DNA of 64,000 nt from Cyclobacteriaceae bacterium (GTDB lineage: Bacteria > Bacteroidota > Bacteroidia > Cytophagales > Cyclobacteriaceae). The position numbers and the translations under genes were made by a program. Below, one piece after another: positions 51,071-60,980 of this stretch; position 1 is the stretch's first letter; each line of letters starts with the position of its first letter. Under the pieces are notes generated by a model, which worked only from the letters and a program-made list of their open reading frames with translations, had not been told where the DNA came from and searched no databases. The stretch is from positions 36,210 through 100,209 of the forward strand of contig JANWWN010000003.1 in NCBI GenBank assembly GCA_025055435.1, read 5' to 3'.

Positions 51071-51300
51071 GATGAAACGCTGAAACCGGGCTGAAACTTA
51101 CGTGAATTTTTCAGGAAGAAAATGGTTAAAATGCGGGATTTTAAACACCGTGATTGGTTTTTGAGTTAAATAAAGATAAAAAGTACACATGTAAGATTTT
51201 TACAGAAATTTCCAAAAAAAAAAAGACTGAAAGATATTTATATTAAGACTCGCGCGCGCAACCGGGTTGAGTGAGATTGTTTAACCAAAACACTTAAAAA

Positions 51301-51792
51301 ATGAAAAAATTACAGTCAGAAAACCACCGCAGCTTTTCACAATTAAAATCATTGATGAGTTGTTTTATCTTACTCATAGGTGTAGCATGTATGGAAGATA
51401 CTGCAAATTTAAAGAGCCTGCAAAAACAGACCATGAATTTGGAAGACCTGTTTGAAAAAGTTAGTCGAACTAAAGTGCAGTCTGGGAATGTACTGTATGT
51501 TGAATTTACCTGGAATAAGATAGATAATACGGCCATTATTGATTTTAGTGAGGAACGTGAACCCGATTTTTTTGTTCTTGAGACAATAAAGTCTGCTGGA
51601 GCAAATCTTCGAGGTCCTTCGTACACAGTCGAGTGTAGCAACGGCTCTAAAAGTTGGACAAAAACATGTGACTCAAATTTATCTTGTGGCAAGCTGATAA
51701 AAGAATGTTTAGATCAAGGTGGGTGCGCAACTATTTGTAAGAAAACATTGGTGTATTTGGGTGACGAGTATGATACCTTTTATGTGTACTAA
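51301..51792 (+). CDS. Orphan Cys-rich exported protein/possible lipoprotein
   Basis: Hydrophobic N-terminal SCFILLIGVAC, C-terminal cluster of Cys (CSNGSKSWTKTCDSNLSCGKLIKECLDQGGCATICKK); no family recognised. Confidence 0.55.
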   Translation: MKKLQSENHRSFSQLKSLMSCFILLIGVACMEDTANLKSLQKQTMNLEDLFEKVSRTKVQSGNVLYVEFTWNKIDNTAIIDFSEEREPDFFVLETIKSAGANLRGPSYTVECSNGSKSWTKTCDSNLSCGKLIKECLDQGGCATICKKTLVYLGDEYDTFYVY

Positions 51793-51836
51793 GAACATTA
51801 ATTTTAGCACGACCTTAGATGAATTTCCTGTAACAG

Positions 51837-51859
51837 GTGCCCTGCAAAAAGCGGGGCAC
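51837..51859 (+). terminator. Terminator-like hairpin after the orphan gene
   Basis: GTGCCCTGC-AAAAA-GCGGGGCAC (one G-T wobble); following tract not strongly U-rich. Confidence 0.5.
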
Positions 51860-51938
51860 ACTTATTTCTGAAAAATTTTTCAACTAAAAAGAGGAGTCGG
51901 CTTTATAAATTGATTCCTTAATTATCAATTTTCTCTTT

Positions 51939-52404
51939 ATGACAAGTAGCCGGATACTTTTTCTGATAACCATATCTTTTTTAAACTACGGCCAGATGAG
52001 GTTAGATAAAACCGTGGCCGATTATTCAACAAAGAAAGCCATATCTTTTGCGCATGTTGTTTCCCGAAAGCATCCGCAAAACGGGTCGTTAACCAATGAA
52101 GACGGTCGGTTTGTGCTATATCTGAGAAATCCTTACGATTCAATTGAAATATCCACGTAGGTTACCGGAAACGGATTTTTATAGAAAAAGGGGAGGTGGA
52201 GGTGCTGTGAATATAGACAGAAAATGCCTGTATAATCCGGTTAGTGAGAAGGTGAATTTGGAAGATTTTAAAGGCACCTTAAATATTATTGCCGAACCCA
52301 TTTCAAATTATACCGGTGATTTTAATGATTCTTTTTGGCAAAATGTTAATTATATTCCTTTGCCGGGGTGGATAAGTAAGCGTTTGCAAAACGCTGCTCC
52401 TTAA
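51939..52404 (+). pseudogene. Decayed CarboxypepD_reg-like gene (frameshift plus internal stop/loss)
   Basis: AISFAHVVSRKHPQNGSLTNEDGRFVLYLRNPYDSIEIS breaks at TAG; the adjacent frame continues HVGYRKRIFIEKGEVEVL; a further frame reads SFWQNVNYIPLPGWISKRLQ. Confidence 0.7.
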
Positions 52405-52526
52405 GCGCGGTTAACAGCAAGCGGCCGTCCTGAAAAAAAATTCCGCATTCGATTGCAGCAAACGTTTGTTGTAATTTTTTAAAAAAATTTAGCTTTTATT
52501 CTGTTAACATTCAGCAAATCAAAATT

Positions 52527-52569
52527 AAATTCGGAATTAAATATAGAACCAAAATATCATTCCGAATTT
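52527..52569. promoter_or_regulatory. Perfect 11-bp inverted repeat adjacent to the gltB start codon
   Basis: AAATTCGGAAT (52527-52537) ... ATTCCGAATTT (52559-52569), 21-nt spacer, ATG at 52572. Confidence 0.7.
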
Positions 52570-52571
52570 CA

Positions 52572-55500
52572 ATGTCTGTTAATTGTACTGCCAAAAGCCT
52601 CTACACGCCGCAGCTTGAACACGACGCCTGCGGTATCGGGTTTATAGCTCAGGTTGATGGTTTAAAATCGCATGCCGTTTTACACGATGCCCTCACCATG
52701 CTGGAAAATATGGAGCATCGCGGTGGTAAAGGCAGCAGTCCGAAAACCGGGGATGGTGCCGGTGTATTGATTCAAATACCGCACGGCTTTCTGAAAAAGG
52801 AATGCGCCCAACTGAATATCCCGCTCCCTGGTGAAGATGCCTACGGCGTAGGCATGATTTTCTTTCCACGCGACAACCGGCTTCGTCAGACATGCAAAGA
52901 AATAATCCGCGCCGTAGCCGAAAATGCCGGCCTTTCCATTCTGGGATACCGCAAGGTACCTGTTAATCATCATATTCCCGGGCCGGGTGCTGCCGATGCA
53001 GAGCCCTTTATTGAGCAGATGTTTGTTACCCTTGCACACCCGCAAGCGGATCTTCAACAGCTTGAGCGCAAATTATTCGTTTTGCGTAATGCCGTAACCC
53101 ATCGTATTTCCAGTCAGGTTAAAGGCGCATCCGACTTTTACATGGTGAGCTGCTCGGCAAGGACGTTGGTTTATAAAGGACAACTGCGCACCGAGCAACT
53201 CCGGCAATATTACGATGACCTGCGAAACGACCAGGTAATTACGGCACTGGCCATGGTACATTCACGGTTTTCTACCAACACCTTTCCCAACTGGAAACTG
53301 GCCCAGCCTTTTCGTTACATCGCGCATAATGGCGAAATCAATACCATACGTGGTAACGTCAATAAAATGAAATCCAAGGAGGCACTGTTTCGCTCGCCTT
53401 ACTTTACCACTGAAGAAGTTAACCTGGTGTTACCCATAACCAATCCGGAATATTCCGATTCGGCCAACCTGGATGCCCTGGTTGAGATACTGACGCTTAC
53501 CGGTCGCCCGCTTCCGCATGTGATGATGATGCTGGTACCGGAAGCCTGGCAGGATAACAAACAGATGGATCCGCATCGTAAGGCTTTTTATAAATACCAT
53601 GCATCGTTGATGGAACCGTGGGACGGACCGGCCGCATTAATTTTTACCGATGGCCTTCGTATCGGTGCCACATTAGACCGCAATGGTCTCCGGCCGTTGC
53701 GCTATTGCATTACGCAAAGCGGGCGTGTCATTGCATCATCTGAGGCCGGAGCATTACCCGTACCAGCCTCCGAGGTGATAGAAAAAGGACGCATTTCACC
53801 CGGAAGAATGTTGCTGGTTGATTTGACCTCCGGCCGGATTTTAAAAGATGAAGAAATTAAGCAACAGGTTTACCAGGACAAAAAGTATTATCAATGGATA
53901 ATTGAAAAACGCATCAAACTTCGCCTTGAGCCGGTACCCGAAAATTTTGAGGAACAATTCCGGCCCGAAACCCTTACCCGCAGGCAACTGACGTACGGTT
54001 ATACATCAGAGGACATAAAAACCATTATACAGCCCATGGCCGAAAAAGGATATGAGCCGGTGGGCTCCATGGGCGATGACACTCCGCTGGCCGTGCTTTC
54101 GAAAGAAAGCCGGCATGTATCGAACTACTTTAAGCAACATTTTGCCCAGGTTACCAACCCGCCTATCGACCCGATTCGCGAACGTCTGGTCATGTCACTG
54201 TTTACGCGGGTTGGGCCGAACCTCAATATATTGGAAGAGTCGGCCGAACACGCGCATCAGATTCATATATCACACCCTGTTCTTCTCAATGCCGATGTGG
54301 CCCGATTAAAGAACATGACCCGTGAAGGCTTTACCTGTGCGGTAATTGACTGCTGGTTTGCTGCCGATGGCAAGCCCGGACGGATGAAAGAGGCACTACG
54401 GCGCATTTGTGAGGAATCCGAAAAAGCCGTACACGAAGGATGTTCAATTATCCTTCTCTCCGATAAACGAATTGACGAAGACCGCGCGCCCATACCTTCG
54501 TTACTGGCCGTGGGCACAGTTCATCACCATCTGATTGAAAAACACCTGCGTGCCCATACCGGACTGGTTGTTGAGGCAGGCGATGCCTGGGAAGTCCATC
54601 ATTTTGCTACCCTCATCGGCTATGGCGCAAGTGCGGTAAACCCCTATCTGGCTTTTGAAACCATTCATGTTCTGAACAGCAAAAATGCTTTCGCGAAAAA
54701 TCTTACCGATGAACAGGCATTTCATAATTATCAGAAGGCCATCGGTAACGGACTGCTCAAGGTTATGTCGAAAATGGGCATCAGCACGCTCGAGTCCTAT
54801 CAGGGTGCCCAGATTTTTGAAGCATTAGGATTAAACTCGGAGGTGATTGATACCGCTTTCCGCGGAACAATAAGCCGGATAGAAGGTCTGGGTTTTGACG
54901 ATTTGGCAGCAGAGGTACTGGTACGGCACCGGCTGGCTTTTGCAACGGCTGTTGCGTCCCTTCCTGCAGGAGGCATTTATCAGTGGAAGCGAACCGGAGA
55001 AAAGCATTTGTTTAGTCCGGAAACTATTCACCTGTTGCAGCATGCTGCGCGAACCAATAATTATGAGCTTTATAAAAAATATGCTGCAAAAATTAACGAA
55101 CAGGTAAAAAACCAATTCACCCTGCGCGGCCTGCTGGAATTTAAAGAACGCATCCCCGTTCCGATTGAGGAAGTAGAGCCGGTGGAAGCAATTGTAAAAC
55201 GGTTTTCCACCGGAGCCATGTCCTTTGGTTCGTTGTCGCATGAAGCACACACCACACTGGCCATTGCCATGAACCGGCTGGGAGCCAAAAGCAACAGCGG
55301 TGAAGGAGGTGAGGATGAATGCCGGTACCTGCCGAAGCCCAATGGCGATTCGGAGCGGTCGGCTATTAAACAGGTGGCATCAGCGCGTTTTGGTGTTACC
55401 AGTTATTACCTTTCCCAGGCCGATGAGTTGCAGATTAAGATGGCACAAGGGGCCAAGCCGGGCGAAGGTGGTCAGTTGCCGGGCGATAAGGTAGATGAGT

Positions 55501-57086
55501 GGATTGCACGCGTGCGGCATTCAACGCCTGGTGTAGGATTGATTTCGCCACCGCCACATCACGATATTTATTCCATTGAAGACCTAGCCCAACTGATATT
55601 CGATTTAAAAAATGCCAATCCTTCCGCCCGAATCAACGTCAAACTGGTGTCGCAGGCGGGCGTAGGAACCGTTGCTGCCGGTGTAGCCAAGGCCAAAGCC
55701 GAAGCTATACTGATTTCCGGCGGGGATGGCGGCACAGGTGCATCACCCATCAGTTCCATCCGGCATACCGGCCTTCCGTGGGAGCTGGGTCTTGCTGAAA
55801 CGCACCAAACCCTGGTTAAAAATAATCTGCGCAGCCGGGTGGTGCTTCAAACAGACGGGCAGATCCGCACCGGTCGCGACCTGGCCATAGCCACCTTGTT
55901 GGGTGCGGAAGAATGGGGAGTTGCTACTGCCGCACTGGTTGTAGCCGGCTGCATCATGATGCGCAAGTGCCATCTGAATACCTGTCCGGTAGGTGTTGCC
56001 ACCCAGGATCCTGAACTTCGAAAATTGTTTACCGGAAAACCGGAACACCTGGTTAATTTTTTCCGGTTCCTTGCTCAGGAGTTGCGCGAAATTATGGCTC
56101 AGCTGGGATTCCGGACCATTCATGAAATGATTGGCCGGACTGACGTGTTGCGTGTACGCAAGGATGTGGATCATTGGAAAGTGCGCAAGCTGGACCTCTC
56201 TCCGTTGCTGTATCGTCATATTACCGAGCAGAAAACAGGTCAGTACAAACAAATTGATCAGGATTTTGAACTCGAAAAAGTTCTTGACCGGAAAATTATT
56301 CATGATGCGAAGGAAGCTCTATCGTTTGCTTTACCGGTAAAACTTTTTTATCCGGTTAAAAACACCGATCGTGCAGTGGGTACCCTGTTATCGTATGAAA
56401 TTTCAAAGCGTTACGGCAGTAAAGGTCTGCCGGACGACACCATTCATATTGGTCTGAACGGTCCGGCAGGCCAGAGCTTCGGTGCATTTGCAGCAAAGGG
56501 AATTACCCTTGTATTGGAAGGTGAGGCGAACGACTATTTTGGAAAAGGTCTTTCCGGTGCACGGCTTGTAGTTTTTCCGGATAGAAAATCCTCATTCCGT
56601 GCCGAAGAAAACATCATTATTGGTAATGTGGCGCTTTACGGAGCTACTTCCGGTGAAGCGTTTATCCGCGGACAGGCTGGTGAACGCTTTGCTGTGCGCA
56701 ATTCGGGAGCCATTGCTGTAGTGGAGGGGGTGGGCGATCACGGCTGTGAATACATGACAGGAGGAAGGGTTGTGGTGCTGGGCCCTGTCGGAAAAAATTT
56801 TGCTGCCGGCATGAGCGGGGGTATTGCCTATATACTGAAAACGGATCAACTGTTTGAAGCCTGCTGTAATACCGAAATGGTTGAACTGGAAGAACCCGAT
56901 GAAGAGGATATCAGGTTATTGATCAGTTTGCTCGAGAAGCATTATCACTATACACAAAGTTCAGTGGCAGCCGGCCTGATGGCGTGCGGGCAGGAAATTG
57001 GTAAACTCTTTTTTAAAGTTATGCCAAAGGACTACAAAAAGGTACTGGAGCAGAAGCGTGTTGTATCTACCGTAAAACTCGTTTAG
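52572..57086 (+). CDS. gltB: Glutamate synthase large subunit
   Basis: HDACGIGFIAQVDG, HSRFSTNTFPNW, HNGEINTIRGN, GGDGGTGASPISSIRHTGLPWELGLAETHQ, MMRKCHLNTCPVGVATQDPELR. Confidence 0.97.
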   Translation: MSVNCTAKSLYTPQLEHDACGIGFIAQVDGLKSHAVLHDALTMLENMEHRGGKGSSPKTGDGAGVLIQIPHGFLKKECAQLNIPLPGEDAYGVGMIFFPRDNRLRQTCKEIIRAVAENAGLSILGYRKVPVNHHIPGPGAADAEPFIEQMFVTLAHPQADLQQLERKLFVLRNAVTHRISSQVKGASDFYMVSCSARTLVYKGQLRTEQLRQYYDDLRNDQVITALAMVHSRFSTNTFPNWKLAQPFRYIAHNGEINTIRGNVNKMKSKEALFRSPYFTTEEVNLVLPITNPEYSDSANLDALVEILTLTGRPLPHVMMMLVPEAWQDNKQMDPHRKAFYKYHASLMEPWDGPAALIFTDGLRIGATLDRNGLRPLRYCITQSGRVIASSEAGALPVPASEVIEKGRISPGRMLLVDLTSGRILKDEEIKQQVYQDKKYYQWIIEKRIKLRLEPVPENFEEQFRPETLTRRQLTYGYTSEDIKTIIQPMAEKGYEPVGSMGDDTPLAVLSKESRHVSNYFKQHFAQVTNPPIDPIRERLVMSLFTRVGPNLNILEESAEHAHQIHISHPVLLNADVARLKNMTREGFTCAVIDCWFAADGKPGRMKEALRRICEESEKAVHEGCSIILLSDKRIDEDRAPIPSLLAVGTVHHHLIEKHLRAHTGLVVEAGDAWEVHHFATLIGYGASAVNPYLAFETIHVLNSKNAFAKNLTDEQAFHNYQKAIGNGLLKVMSKMGISTLESYQGAQIFEALGLNSEVIDTAFRGTISRIEGLGFDDLAAEVLVRHRLAFATAVASLPAGGIYQWKRTGEKHLFSPETIHLLQHAARTNNYELYKKYAAKINEQVKNQFTLRGLLEFKERIPVPIEEVEPVEAIVKRFSTGAMSFGSLSHEAHTTLAIAMNRLGAKSNSGEGGEDECRYLPKPNGDSERSAIKQVASARFGVTSYYLSQADELQIKMAQGAKPGEGGQLPGDKVDEWIARVRHSTPGVGLISPPPHHDIYSIEDLAQLIFDLKNANPSARINVKLVSQAGVGTVAAGVAKAKAEAILISGGDGGTGASPISSIRHTGLPWELGLAETHQTLVKNNLRSRVVLQTDGQIRTGRDLAIATLLGAEEWGVATAALVVAGCIMMRKCHLNTCPVGVATQDPELRKLFTGKPEHLVNFFRFLAQELREIMAQLGFRTIHEMIGRTDVLRVRKDVDHWKVRKLDLSPLLYRHITEQKTGQYKQIDQDFELEKVLDRKIIHDAKEALSFALPVKLFYPVKNTDRAVGTLLSYEISKRYGSKGLPDDTIHIGLNGPAGQSFGAFAAKGITLVLEGEANDYFGKGLSGARLVVFPDRKSSFRAEENIIIGNVALYGATSGEAFIRGQAGERFAVRNSGAIAVVEGVGDHGCEYMTGGRVVVLGPVGKNFAAGMSGGIAYILKTDQLFEACCNTEMVELEEPDEEDIRLLISLLEKHYHYTQSSVAAGLMACGQEIGKLFFKVMPKDYKKVLEQKRVVSTVKLV

Positions 57087-57089
57087 CTT

Positions 57090-58556
57090 ATGGCACAGGC
57101 AGATGGTTTCATGCACTATCAGCGCGAGGCACCTCAAACCCGTAGTGTTAAGGAGCGCCTTCAGGATTACCGCGAAGTATATCTCCCTACCGATGAAGAA
57201 AAACTGCACCGGCAGGCCGCCCGGTGTATGGATTGCGGGGTTCCGTTCTGTCACCAGGGATGTCCGTTGGGCAATAACATTCCCGATTTCAATGATGCAG
57301 TGTATCGCAACGATTGGGAGGAGGCTTATCGGATACTTACCGCAACCAACAACTTTCCCGAATTTACAGGACGCATATGCCCTGCCCCCTGTGAAGCCAG
57401 CTGCGTGCTGAGCATCAACAACAAGGCAGTAACTATTGAAAACATTGAAAAGAATATTGCTGAGCGGGCTTTTTCCATGGGATGGATCAGACCCGGGCCA
57501 CCGGTGCGCAGAACCGGTAAACGCGTGGCTATTGTGGGTTCGGGTCCTGCTGGTCTTGCTGCGGCCGATCAGCTTAACAGGGCTGGTCATTGGGTTACGG
57601 TGTTTGAGCGAAGCGATCGTATTGGTGGTTTGCTTCGGTATGGCATTCCTGATTTTAAACTTGATAAAAAAGTGCTGGACCGGCGTCTGCAACTCATGGA
57701 GCAGGAAGGAATCATTTTCCGGACAGGTGTGCATGTGGGCGTGAATGTTAGTGCCCGTTACCTGGTTGAGGAGTTCGATGCCGTGCTGTTGTGCGGTGGA
57801 GCTTCAGCTGCCCGCGACCTGAACATACCCGGGCGCAAGCTGGCCGGTGTACATTTTGCCATGGAGTTTCTTACCCAGCAAAACAAACGGGTTGCCGGCG
57901 ACCGGATATTTTCAGGTAATATCAGCGCAAAAGGTAAAAATGTTGTGGTGATAGGCGGTGGTGATACCGGATCCGACTGTGTGGGAACGGCTAACCGACA
58001 GGGAGCGCGAACAGTAATCCAGCTTGAATTGCTTTCCAGGCCGCCACTTTCAAGAAACGAAGTAACCAACCCATGGCCGGAGTGGCCGCTGATATTAACC
58101 ACATCCACATCGCATGAAGAAGGAGTGGAACGTTACTGGGCAGTGTTAACAAAAGAATTTGTCGGAGACAGCAAAGGGCAATTGGCAGGAATTAAAGTTG
58201 TTGATATAACCTGGGGAATACAGGAAACTGGTAAATACGGCTTTATTGAAAAAGAAAATACCGAACGCATTATTCCCTGCGAACTTGCTTTATTGGCAAT
58301 TGGATTTACCGGTGCTGAAAAGTCTGGCCTTGTGGAGGAATTAAAGCTCACATTGGATGAACGTAACAACATACACACCGTGAATTACATGACCAGCAGG
58401 GAGGGTGTTTTTGCTGCCGGAGATATGCGCCGGGGTCAGTCACTGGTAGTTTGGGCCATTTCCGAAGGCCGTGAAGCTGCCTATGCCGTTGATGAGTGGC
58501 TTATGGGGCAATCGGTTTTACCGCGAAAGGATCATTCGGCCATACAAATTGCCTGA
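57090..58556 (+). CDS. gltD: Glutamate synthase small subunit
   Basis: RCMDCGVPFCHQGCPLGNNIPDF, GRICPAPCEASCVL, AIVGSGPAGLAAADQLNRAGH. Confidence 0.97.
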   Translation: MAQADGFMHYQREAPQTRSVKERLQDYREVYLPTDEEKLHRQAARCMDCGVPFCHQGCPLGNNIPDFNDAVYRNDWEEAYRILTATNNFPEFTGRICPAPCEASCVLSINNKAVTIENIEKNIAERAFSMGWIRPGPPVRRTGKRVAIVGSGPAGLAAADQLNRAGHWVTVFERSDRIGGLLRYGIPDFKLDKKVLDRRLQLMEQEGIIFRTGVHVGVNVSARYLVEEFDAVLLCGGASAARDLNIPGRKLAGVHFAMEFLTQQNKRVAGDRIFSGNISAKGKNVVVIGGGDTGSDCVGTANRQGARTVIQLELLSRPPLSRNEVTNPWPEWPLILTTSTSHEEGVERYWAVLTKEFVGDSKGQLAGIKVVDITWGIQETGKYGFIEKENTERIIPCELALLAIGFTGAEKSGLVEELKLTLDERNNIHTVNYMTSREGVFAAGDMRRGQSLVVWAISEGREAAYAVDEWLMGQSVLPRKDHSAIQIA

Positions 58557-58658
58557 GGGCCATGTATTTCAAGCAAAAGAAACGCCTCTGGCGTGGGAGG
58601 TAAATTACAGGTGGCAAAATAAAAAGCTCTCAGTTGGTACTCATGGCCCGCAGTCGTT

Positions 58659-60101
58659 TTACAGCTTCACGCACACATTTTTAGCCTCGGTAAAAAACCG
58701 CAGGGCTTCCCAGCCCCCTTCACGACCCACACCGCTTTGCTTCATGCCGCCAAAAGGTGTGCGCAGGTCGCGGAACAACCAGCAGTTAATCCAGATGATG
58801 CCGCTTTTTATTTGCACAGCCACCCGATGTGCACGGGTAAGATTTTCCGTCCAGATAGTGGCTGATAATCCATAGGGTGTACTGTTGGCATACTGAATCA
58901 CTTCCTCTTCCGTATCGAAGGGCATGAGGGTAACAACCGGCCCGAATATTTCTTCCTGATTGGTGCGGCATCGTTCATTCAATCCGGTAATAACTGTTGG
59001 TTCGATGAAATATCCCTCAGCACAACGGCCGCTTACTCTTACCCGGTTACCTCCGGTCAAAATACTTCCGCCTTCCTGTTTGGCCAAATCAATGTAGCCA
59101 AGCACCTTTTTCATGTGTGCTTCCGAAATAAGCGCACCAATCCGGGTTTTGTCATCCAGCGGGTCGCCCACTGTCAGTTCCTTCGTTTGCTGTATGAATG
59201 CTTCGGTAAATCGTTCGAAAATTTTTCTTTCTACAAAAATCCGCGAACCACACAAACAAATTTCTCCCTGGTTGGAAAAGGCCGCCTGAACGGAGGTGCG
59301 CACCGCTTTTTCAAAATCGCAATCTGCAAATACCATGTTTGGATTTTTTCCGCCCAGTTCCAGCGAAAGCTTTTTAAACATAGGTGCAGCCGTAGCCGCA
59401 ATTTTTTTCCCGGTCGCGGTTCCGCCGGTAAACGATATGGCAACAACATCCGGATGCTCAACTATGGCCTGGCCAGCTTTATTGCCCAGGCCGTGCACGA
59501 TGTTCAAAACACCGTTGGGCAGTCCGGCCTCCCTGCACAACCGGGAAAACAAAAACGCTGTCATGGGTGTAAGCTCCGAAGGTTTGGCTACTACCGTACA
59601 CCCGGCCGCAAGGGCAGGTGCGATTTTCCAGGTAAAGAGATAAAGCGGTAAATTCCATGGTGATATGCAGCCGGCAACGCCAACCGGCATCCGCAAAGTA
59701 TAATTTACGGCTTCATTGCCGGTAATGTAGGCTTCGGATGCAAAGTGGATGGCGCCCGTGGCAAAGAACCGCATGTTGAGCGATGCCCGGGGAATATCTA
59801 CGGAGCGTGCCAGCCTGAGCGGCTTTCCCTGGTCGTTGCTTTCGGCAAGAGCCAGCTTGTCCAGGTCGCGGTCAATGAAATCAGCTATGCGCAACAGGAT
59901 GGCAGCACGTTTTTCTGCCGGCATGGTGCTCCAGGAATCAAAGGCATTGCGCGCGGAGTTAACAGCCTGTTGTACATCGGTGGTATCCGAATCGGGCACC
60001 AGGCTGTAGGGTTTGCCTTCGGCCGGATTAAAATTTTCGAGGTAGTTTTTACCGGCCGGCTCCACCAGCTCACCATTAATGTAGTTCAGAATTTTTTCCA
60101 T
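58659..60101 (-). CDS. Aldehyde dehydrogenase (2-aminomuconate/2-hydroxymuconate semialdehyde dehydrogenase candidate)
   Basis: ISPWNLPLYLFTWKIAPALAAGCTVVAKPSELTP, SLELGGKNPNMVFADCD, NQGEICLCGSRIFVE; substrate inferred from neighbours; start chosen at MEKILNYING. Confidence 0.88.
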   Translation of the reverse strand: MEKILNYINGELVEPAGKNYLENFNPAEGKPYSLVPDSDTTDVQQAVNSARNAFDSWSTMPAEKRAAILLRIADFIDRDLDKLALAESNDQGKPLRLARSVDIPRASLNMRFFATGAIHFASEAYITGNEAVNYTLRMPVGVAGCISPWNLPLYLFTWKIAPALAAGCTVVAKPSELTPMTAFLFSRLCREAGLPNGVLNIVHGLGNKAGQAIVEHPDVVAISFTGGTATGKKIAATAAPMFKKLSLELGGKNPNMVFADCDFEKAVRTSVQAAFSNQGEICLCGSRIFVERKIFERFTEAFIQQTKELTVGDPLDDKTRIGALISEAHMKKVLGYIDLAKQEGGSILTGGNRVRVSGRCAEGYFIEPTVITGLNERCRTNQEEIFGPVVTLMPFDTEEEVIQYANSTPYGLSATIWTENLTRAHRVAVQIKSGIIWINCWLFRDLRTPFGGMKQSGVGREGGWEALRFFTEAKNVCVKL

Positions 60102-60108
60102 GATTCTT

Positions 60109-60897
60109 TTAAATACATCCCGTTCTTCCGCCATCTACCGGCAGACTTACTCCGTTGATATAAGCCGCTGCAGGTGTTGCAAGAAAGGCAATGGCTGCGG
60201 CCACTTCTTCCGGTGAGCCGATTCTTCCTGCCGGTATTTCGTGAATCATTTCATTGAGCACCTCTTCTTCCGTTCGGCCTGTCTTTTCCGCTTTCGACCG
60301 GATCAGACTGTCCAGCCTTCCGGTTTGTGTAGCGCCCGGCAACACGTTGTTAACGGTTATACCGAATATGGCCAGTTCAAGCGAAAGGGTTTTGGCCCAG
60401 CTGGCTACTGCTCCGCGAATGGTATTACTTACGCCCAGTCCGCGTATGGGTATTTTTACCGATGTGGAGATGATGTTGATGATGCGTCCGTAGCCGGCCT
60501 GCTTCATGCCCGGTACCAAGGCCTGAGTGATGAGCTGGTTGCAGATGAGGTGGGAGTTGAAAGCGATGCGGTATGCATCGATAGTGGCATCAATGGCGGT
60601 TCCGCCCGGAGGGCCACCCGTGTTGTTCACGAGAATATGAACAGTGTGGCGGGTTGAAAAATCATGGATAACCTTACCTACCTGGTCGGGCACATCAAAG
60701 TCGGCAGCCAGCCAATTGTGTTGTTGCGCCTGATGAATGACAGGAAGTTCGGCCAGCGTGTGTTTCAGTTTTTCTTCGTTGCGGGCAAAAAGAAAAACAT
60801 TCGCACCGAGGGCAGCCAGTTCCCTGGCTGCGGCCTTACCAATGCCCTGCGTGCTTCCACATACCAGTGCATTTTTACCGGTTAAATCCAGATTCAT
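60109..60897 (-). CDS. SDR family oxidoreductase
   Basis: LVCGSTQGIGKAAARELAALGANVFLFAR; LVNNTGG; GSPEEVAAAIAFLATPAAAYINGVSLPVDGG. Confidence 0.92.
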   Translation of the reverse strand: MNLDLTGKNALVCGSTQGIGKAAARELAALGANVFLFARNEEKLKHTLAELPVIHQAQQHNWLAADFDVPDQVGKVIHDFSTRHTVHILVNNTGGPPGGTAIDATIDAYRIAFNSHLICNQLITQALVPGMKQAGYGRIINIISTSVKIPIRGLGVSNTIRGAVASWAKTLSLELAIFGITVNNVLPGATQTGRLDSLIRSKAEKTGRTEEEVLNEMIHEIPAGRIGSPEEVAAAIAFLATPAAAYINGVSLPVDGGRTGCI

Positions 60898-60980
60898 ATT
60901 GAGATGACTTTACCAGCAGGTAAACCAAAAGGGATTTCCGTAATTTAGCAAGTGAAACGATGACATTAAATTAATCAGTT

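Noticed and set aside
52144-52404. 86-aa ORF as an independent gene
   Set aside because: Better explained as a fragment of the frameshifted CarboxypepD pseudogene; start lies within the upstream fragment
55743-56303. 186-aa minus-strand ORF within gltB
   Set aside because: Fully inside a clear gltB reading frame; no family signature
56961-57734. 257-aa minus-strand ORF opposite gltB/gltD
   Set aside because: Antisense to strongly supported gltB and gltD; translation looks compositionally odd with no recognisable motif; shadow ORF
58557-58649. GGGCCATG ... CATGGCCC 8-bp inverted repeat between gltD and the ALDH gene
   Set aside because: Arms are 77 nt apart with no T-tract or additional structure; could be chance
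59115-59651. 178-aa plus-strand ORF opposite the aldehyde dehydrogenase
   Set aside because: Shadow ORF; ALDH motifs on the other strand are unambiguous
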